Assembly: GCA_028565715.1 (NCBI GenBank)
Contig: JAOXYC010198685.1
Span: forward strand, 1 to 11,799
DNA: 11,799 nt
Origin: Phoronis pallida
Taxonomy: Eukaryota > Phoronida > Phoronidae
Reading direction: 5' to 3'
A program made the translations under genes and the position numbers. A model generated the notes under the pieces. The model had not been told where the DNA came from. It ran no database searches and saw nothing but the letters and a program-made list of their open reading frames with translations. Numbering within the stretch: position 1 is the first letter of the stretch; each line of letters opens with the position of its first letter. Shown here piece by piece: positions 8,404 through 11,799 of the stretch.

Positions 8404-8837
8404 GATCTCCGCAGTTAGTCATCCAAGTACGAGAAAATTGAAAGGATTGGAAATGGCACTTAGGGACATTTCAATGACTTTAATTGATTAAAAATCAGAC
8501 TCGTATCATGAACGGGATGAGGATTTTTCCATCGATGCTCAGCTACTTATAATTATTTTCGCCAGGAAGAGGAATGACTATAAATGAATATCCATATCGT
8601 TGCACATGCAGGGAATACGCCAATTAGTCAATATAAGAGTTATAAGAGCATTTTTTGAAATACCGCCTTAATCCATGAATACTTATTATTTTCTACTTAG
8701 CTACTAAATATAGGTGACAAGCATGCTGACTGGTGTCCAATCAAATATAAAATCAAACTAAAGCCTACATGTCAATCAGAAGGTTTTACGGTTTTCACGA
8801 AATTAATCAGCAAAAATAATTCGACCAAATTTAAAGT
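8404..8837. other. Lectin upstream region, no gene seen
   Basis: This is AT-rich sequence with no ORF, exon or repeat that I can support. It lies between the lectin core promoter and MITE copy B and probably includes lectin upstream regulatory sequence, but no specific site is recognised. Confidence 0.5.
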
Positions 8838-8839
8838 TA

Positions 8840-9341
8840 CTGTCTCTGCTTTGGTCCAAATCCGGCGTCAAAACGCAAATCAACTAGACAGCTTTGTGTA
8901 TACGAGTCTTTTGTTGAACATAACTAATACTTACATCTGTCAGTCAAAAAATTCAAAAAAAAATCTGTTAGGAGTGATTTGAGTGCTTCGTATCCGATAA
9001 AAAGTCAAAATCTGCGTTTTTAAACTCTATCGGACACAAATTAAAGCTCTCAAATCACCCCTTTACACTAGATTTTTTTTGATGAGTTAAAACAGATTAA
9101 AATCCAGCACTTTATTTCCGGTAGATACGATAAAACAGTAAAAACACTAGCTTTCGGACTGAGTGAAATGACGTCCTTTCTCAAGTGAAAAATGATAACA
9201 TAACATATTTTATTAGATTTTTTGAAATTTTTTACTCAGATGCAAGTAAGTTATGTTCAACAAAGGACTCGTACTACACTAGCAACAATTTTAGTTGATT
9301 TGCGTTTTGACGCCGGATTTGGACTAACGCAGGAAAGACAG
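8840..9341. mobile_element. Snap-back MITE (copy B), interrupted
   Basis: This has the same family structure as 2297-2607. The ends CTGTCT and AGACAG are flanked by TA (8838-8839 and 9342-9343). The arms share TCCAAATCCGGCGTC, GCAAATCAACTAG, GAACATAACT and CTCTCAAATCACCCCTTT with copy A or with each other. The left arm is 8840 to about 9015. The right arm is split by a foreign 135-bp segment at 9079-9213. The outer arms here are longer and better matched than in copy A, where part of the left end (TCCAAATCC) is deleted. Confidence 0.85.
9079..9213 (-). mobile_element. Nested insertion, possibly a Penelope-like element end
   Basis: The segment is absent from MITE copy A and is flanked by a perfect 10-bp direct repeat TAGATTTTTT (9069-9078 and 9214-9223), so it is an insertion. 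On the minus strand it reads CACTTGAGAAAGGACG, then CAGTCCGAAAGCTAGTG, then TTTATCGTATCTACCGG. This resembles terminal sequences I associate with Penelope-like retroelements. That family assignment is from memory and weak; the insertion itself is well supported. Confidence 0.6.
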
Positions 9342-9343
9342 TA

Positions 9344-9841
9344 ATTTAATATGATAAGACTGATAACACGATATTGCTATACCTGAATTGCTTTCGTTAT
9401 TTGATTTGGAAAAGAATGTGCCTATGACGGACTTCATTTTAAGAAATATATAATATAATATCTAGTCTGTCTGGGCATATTGAAAACGGAGCTCGCAGCT
9501 TGCGTCTTTTGATTTAGCCGTCGTATGATATTCATGTGCATTTCCTCTCCAACTGGAGACTTTTTCAAAATACAATAACTTTTGTTGATGGTTTGTCAGT
9601 GTCTACACTTCACAACTACCCAAGACTCGAAAGCTTATTTAATATTTTTTGTTTTTAAAGCGAAAACTAAATGGTGTTTTTATCCCGGTTTTTATATTTC
9701 TTTCGTGAAGTTTCCCTAGGGGTTTAACACTAACACAGTGAGTGCTAATGACTCTCCTGGCGGTGTAGAAAAATCAATCCGAGAGTAATTGTTTGACGGA
9801 TATTATTAATTAATTAGGTCACAGAAGCAAAACTGAATGAA
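9344..9841. other. Non-coding AT-rich stretch
   Basis: No exon, RNA gene or transposon was recognised. The only local oddity is a half-palindromic block near 9727-9748 (CACTAACACAGTGAGTGCTAA). Confidence 0.45.
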
Positions 9842-9842
9842 A

Positions 9843-10289
9843 TTAATACACCGTATGAACTTGAGTTTTATCGGCTTTTACATCACGAAAAACTTTTTCA
9901 CACAAAAGCTTGAAACAATTATCATATATTGGTGACACTGAGCGGTGACAAATGTTGAGTACTAAAAAGGTAACGGTTAATAGGTTGGCCGAACTTAGGC
10001 TAAAGGCATTGGCGAAGTTCATTACAATTTTTGAGTTCGAATAAGCGTTCGAGCCGTGTGACCGAAGAAAAATTAGTAGGCTAATATCAGACATCGGATC
10101 AAGACTTCTTGATTCGATGTCTGCTAATATGAAAAGCATACCAGTTGAATTTTCCAGTACAACGGTGGAATTTTGGCCCCGTAGCGGCGCCGACGGTTCG
10201 AAAATCATCCAGGGCGCGTTCTCCAGGGAAAAAAAAACTGAGCTGAAGATAATGCGAACATATATTTTGTGTTCACCCATGCTTTGCAA
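9843..10289 (-). other. Unassigned 148-codon ORF with CpG-rich 5' part
   Basis: On the minus strand an ATG-initiated frame runs from 10289 to 9843. I recognise no domain: the translation is Ser/Leu-rich, with a mildly hydrophobic stretch SSANLLTVTFLVLN and scattered Cys. The 5' part (about 10140-10345) is clearly richer in G, C and CpG than its surroundings. A T-run just after the start (near 10230) could be a splice tract instead of coding. It may be a diverged transposon ORF, a fragment of a gene, or chance. Confidence that it encodes a real protein is low. Confidence 0.2.
10088..10123. repeat. Near-perfect 17-nt palindrome
   Basis: CAGACATCGGATCAAGA (10088-10104) is followed, after the 2-nt spacer CT, by its reverse complement (10107-10123) with one mismatch. 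It can extrude as a tight hairpin. It lies within the unassigned ORF. No function is apparent. Confidence 0.7.
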
Positions 10290-10499
10290 ATTTTAGGGAG
10301 AGGGCGCACGCCTGCCACGCCCCCGCCTGAATCCGTCCCGGCATTTCGTCAGTACGGATTAGGCCTACCCCACACAAAATACGGTCACTTCTGCAATTTC
10401 ACTGACTTTTTGATATTTTGGCAATGATTTTTGTGTCAGTTTAGTTACACGTATTTCAAGATATTTTAAAATTACCAATGCAATTATCATAGTATTTTT

Positions 10500-11320
10500 C
10501 ACTTAAAAAAATAAGTTGCATAATAAGCCTTATCCAAGGACCAAAAAGTCATAAAAACAAATTGCAGTGAAAATTGTTGTGCTCTTAATATAAAGGTATT
10601 TGCAACTATTTCTGAATGATCTCTAGGGCGGTCTACAAATGATATCATTATGCTAGAAAAATCAATTTTAGTGAAAAAACATTTTTTTGAAAAGATTATT
10701 TTTGATATTTTGATCAAATCTGTGATGTCACTGGCACGCAAGTCATAGCTAAACACATTGGAAAAATACGTTTTTTTCAAATAATTTCAAGATTTGAATT
10801 CCAAATAAGAAAATTGGCAAATATGTTTAATGCGAAAGGATCCCAGCTATAGATAAATTTGGCAATTTTACTGTTTGGAATTCAAATCTTGAAATTATTT
10901 GAAAAAACGTATTTTTCCAGCTATGACATCGCAGATTTGATCAAAATATCAAAAATAATTTTTTTCAAATTTTTTTTTCACTAGAATTGATTTCTCTAGC
11001 ATAATGATAGCATTGTAGACCATCCTCTTTTAATTGTACGCTAATTATTAAGACCATACTAGATATGCAGCAAATATTTTTGGAAAATTAAAAGTGGAAA
11101 AAATGACTTTTAGGAGATTAGAATTTAACTTGTGTTCGCCCAACACTTGTTATTTTAGACTCTAAATAGCGTTCAGGAGTGCATTCAAATTAATTTCTGG
11201 AGCCACAAATTATGGGATATTCCAAGTATGGTAGGCCTGCAATAAAATATGCAAGTTTCACTGCAATTTATTTTTATGACTTTTATGGTCACGAAATGAG
11301 GGTTATGCATCTTAAAGTCA
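10500..11320. mobile_element. Large AT-rich foldback element
   Basis: The left arm (about 10500-10805) pairs with the right arm (about 10874-11320). The innermost 34 nt are perfect (10772-10805 with 10874-10907). Other paired blocks are GGTCTACAA..GATA and CATTATGCTAGA (10630-10660 with 10999-11022), and GTCATAAAAA(C/T)AAATTGCAGTGAAA (10548-10572 with 11259-11283). The spacer (10806-10873) also pairs in part through AAAATTGGCAAAT and ATTTGGCAATTTT. The right arm carries extra sequence at about 11090-11235. Terminal duplications were not resolved, and there is no coding content. Confidence 0.75.
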
Positions 11321-11450
11321 AATTGGATTAATGTTGACATAGTTTGGGTAATCTGAACGCGATTCAAAGTAAGCGGGGTGAATTTATTCCCACCGACATA
11401 TTTCAGGCCGTTAGGTAGTGACCTCTGTGGGACAGATTAGACACATTCTA

Positions 11451-11627
11451 CGGAAATAACCGAAGTCGAAATCATGTAGATATTTATTTTGAGTGAGCAT
11501 TATATGTAAAAAATGTGTTTTTACAACTTTGAAGTTTTGCATTCTACTCTAATCTTGGTTGTGAATATAGATTAATTCTGTCGTAGATAAATATTTAAAA
11601 AAATATTTCTTACTTCGGTTATTTCCG
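11451..11627. repeat. Perfect 16-nt inverted repeat upstream of PCLAF-like exon
   Basis: CGGAAATAACCGAAGT (11451-11466) recurs as its exact reverse complement at 11612-11627, 145 nt later. The intervening DNA is AT-rich and only weakly self-complementary. It may be the termini of a small 177-bp element or a pair of opposed protein-binding sites. The second copy ends 13 nt before the first E2F-type site. Confidence 0.7.
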
Positions 11628-11639
11628 TCAATAAGGCCA

Positions 11640-11671
11640 GCGGGAAATTAAAGTCCAAAAACCGCGGGAAA
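11640..11671 (+). promoter_or_regulatory. Two E2F-type sites upstream of the PCLAF-like gene
   Basis: GCGGGAAA occurs at 11640-11647 and again at 11664-11671, 24 bp apart in the same orientation and 117 and 93 bp before the ATG. GCGGGAAA (TTTCCCGC on the other strand) is the E2F/DP consensus. Vertebrate PCLAF is an S-phase, E2F-regulated gene, so the position fits. No clear TATA box or CHR element was seen. Confidence 0.65.
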
Positions 11672-11756
11672 TATTCAGAAGTCTCAAAGCAAATATCTGA
11701 ATATACTCACAACTCTACGACTAATTTCATCGTAAAACAACAACAGTTTTATAAAA

Positions 11757-11793
11757 ATGGTGAGGACAAAGGCTGACAACTCTGCTAGAAAAG
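11757..11793 (+). CDS. PCLAF: PCNA-associated factor (PAF15/PCLAF)-like, first coding exon only
   Basis: ATG at 11757 opens a 12-codon exon, MVRTKADNSARK, then G|GTAATC as donor (GT at 11794-11795), leaving one base of a split codon. MVRTKAD at the N-terminus followed by a short variable stretch and RK is the start of the PCLAF/PAF15 family. PAF15 binds PCNA at replication forks and is ubiquitinated on two lysines by UHRF1, which reads the exposed VRTK N-terminus. The start has a good context (A at -3, G at +4). The PIP box, KEN box and the rest lie beyond the window. A histone H3 gene, which also begins with an RTK motif, is less likely: H3 reads ARTKQTARK and replication-dependent H3 genes lack introns. 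Confidence 0.8.
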
Positions 11794-11799
11794 GTAATC

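Noticed and set aside
10499-10780. Minus-strand 93-codon ORF
   Set aside because: It lies wholly in the arm of the large foldback, is AT-rich (Phe/Ile/Lys), and has no domain.

Overview
The window is eukaryotic nuclear DNA from an invertebrate animal, probably marine. It is AT-rich, its genes are split by GT-AG introns, and it contains tRNA-derived and foldback transposons. The best-matching proteins are animal ones: SNW1/SKIP, a PAN/apple-domain protein, a small secreted C-type lectin, and a PCLAF (PAF15)-like first exon. The species cannot be fixed from the sequence. No prokaryotic system, CRISPR array or rRNA was seen.

Layout. Positions 1-379 are intron. Positions 380-3570 (+) hold the last six exons of SNW1; the intron at 2063-2844 carries a snap-back MITE. 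Positions 3571-4621 are shared 3' flank between SNW1 and a convergent gene. Positions 4622-5982 (-) are the large last exon of a secreted-type protein with a 42-bp coding minisatellite (15 units of 14 residues) and a C-terminal PAN/apple domain. Positions 5983-6924 hold a diverged tandem duplication, a dimeric tRNA-derived SINE and a short foldback.

Positions 6925-8328 (-) are a complete three-exon gene for a 151-residue secreted C-type lectin-like protein; its first intron contains a cysteine-rich two-exon candidate reading frame on the same strand. Positions 8840-9341 are a second copy of the SNW1-intron MITE, interrupted by a 135-bp insert with a 10-bp target duplication. Positions 9842-10345 have a local CpG-rich patch and an unassigned ORF. 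Positions 10500-11320 are a large AT-rich foldback. Positions 11640-11793 (+) carry two E2F-type sites and then the first coding exon of a PCLAF-like gene that runs off the window.

The genes do not form an operon or a visible pathway: they are independent animal genes (splicing/transcription, replication-linked, and two extracellular binding proteins). Nothing was found that qualifies as a clearly new biological system. The strongest leads are the repeat architecture of the PAN protein, the ORF nested in the lectin intron, the matched MITE pair, and the E2F/PCLAF promoter.
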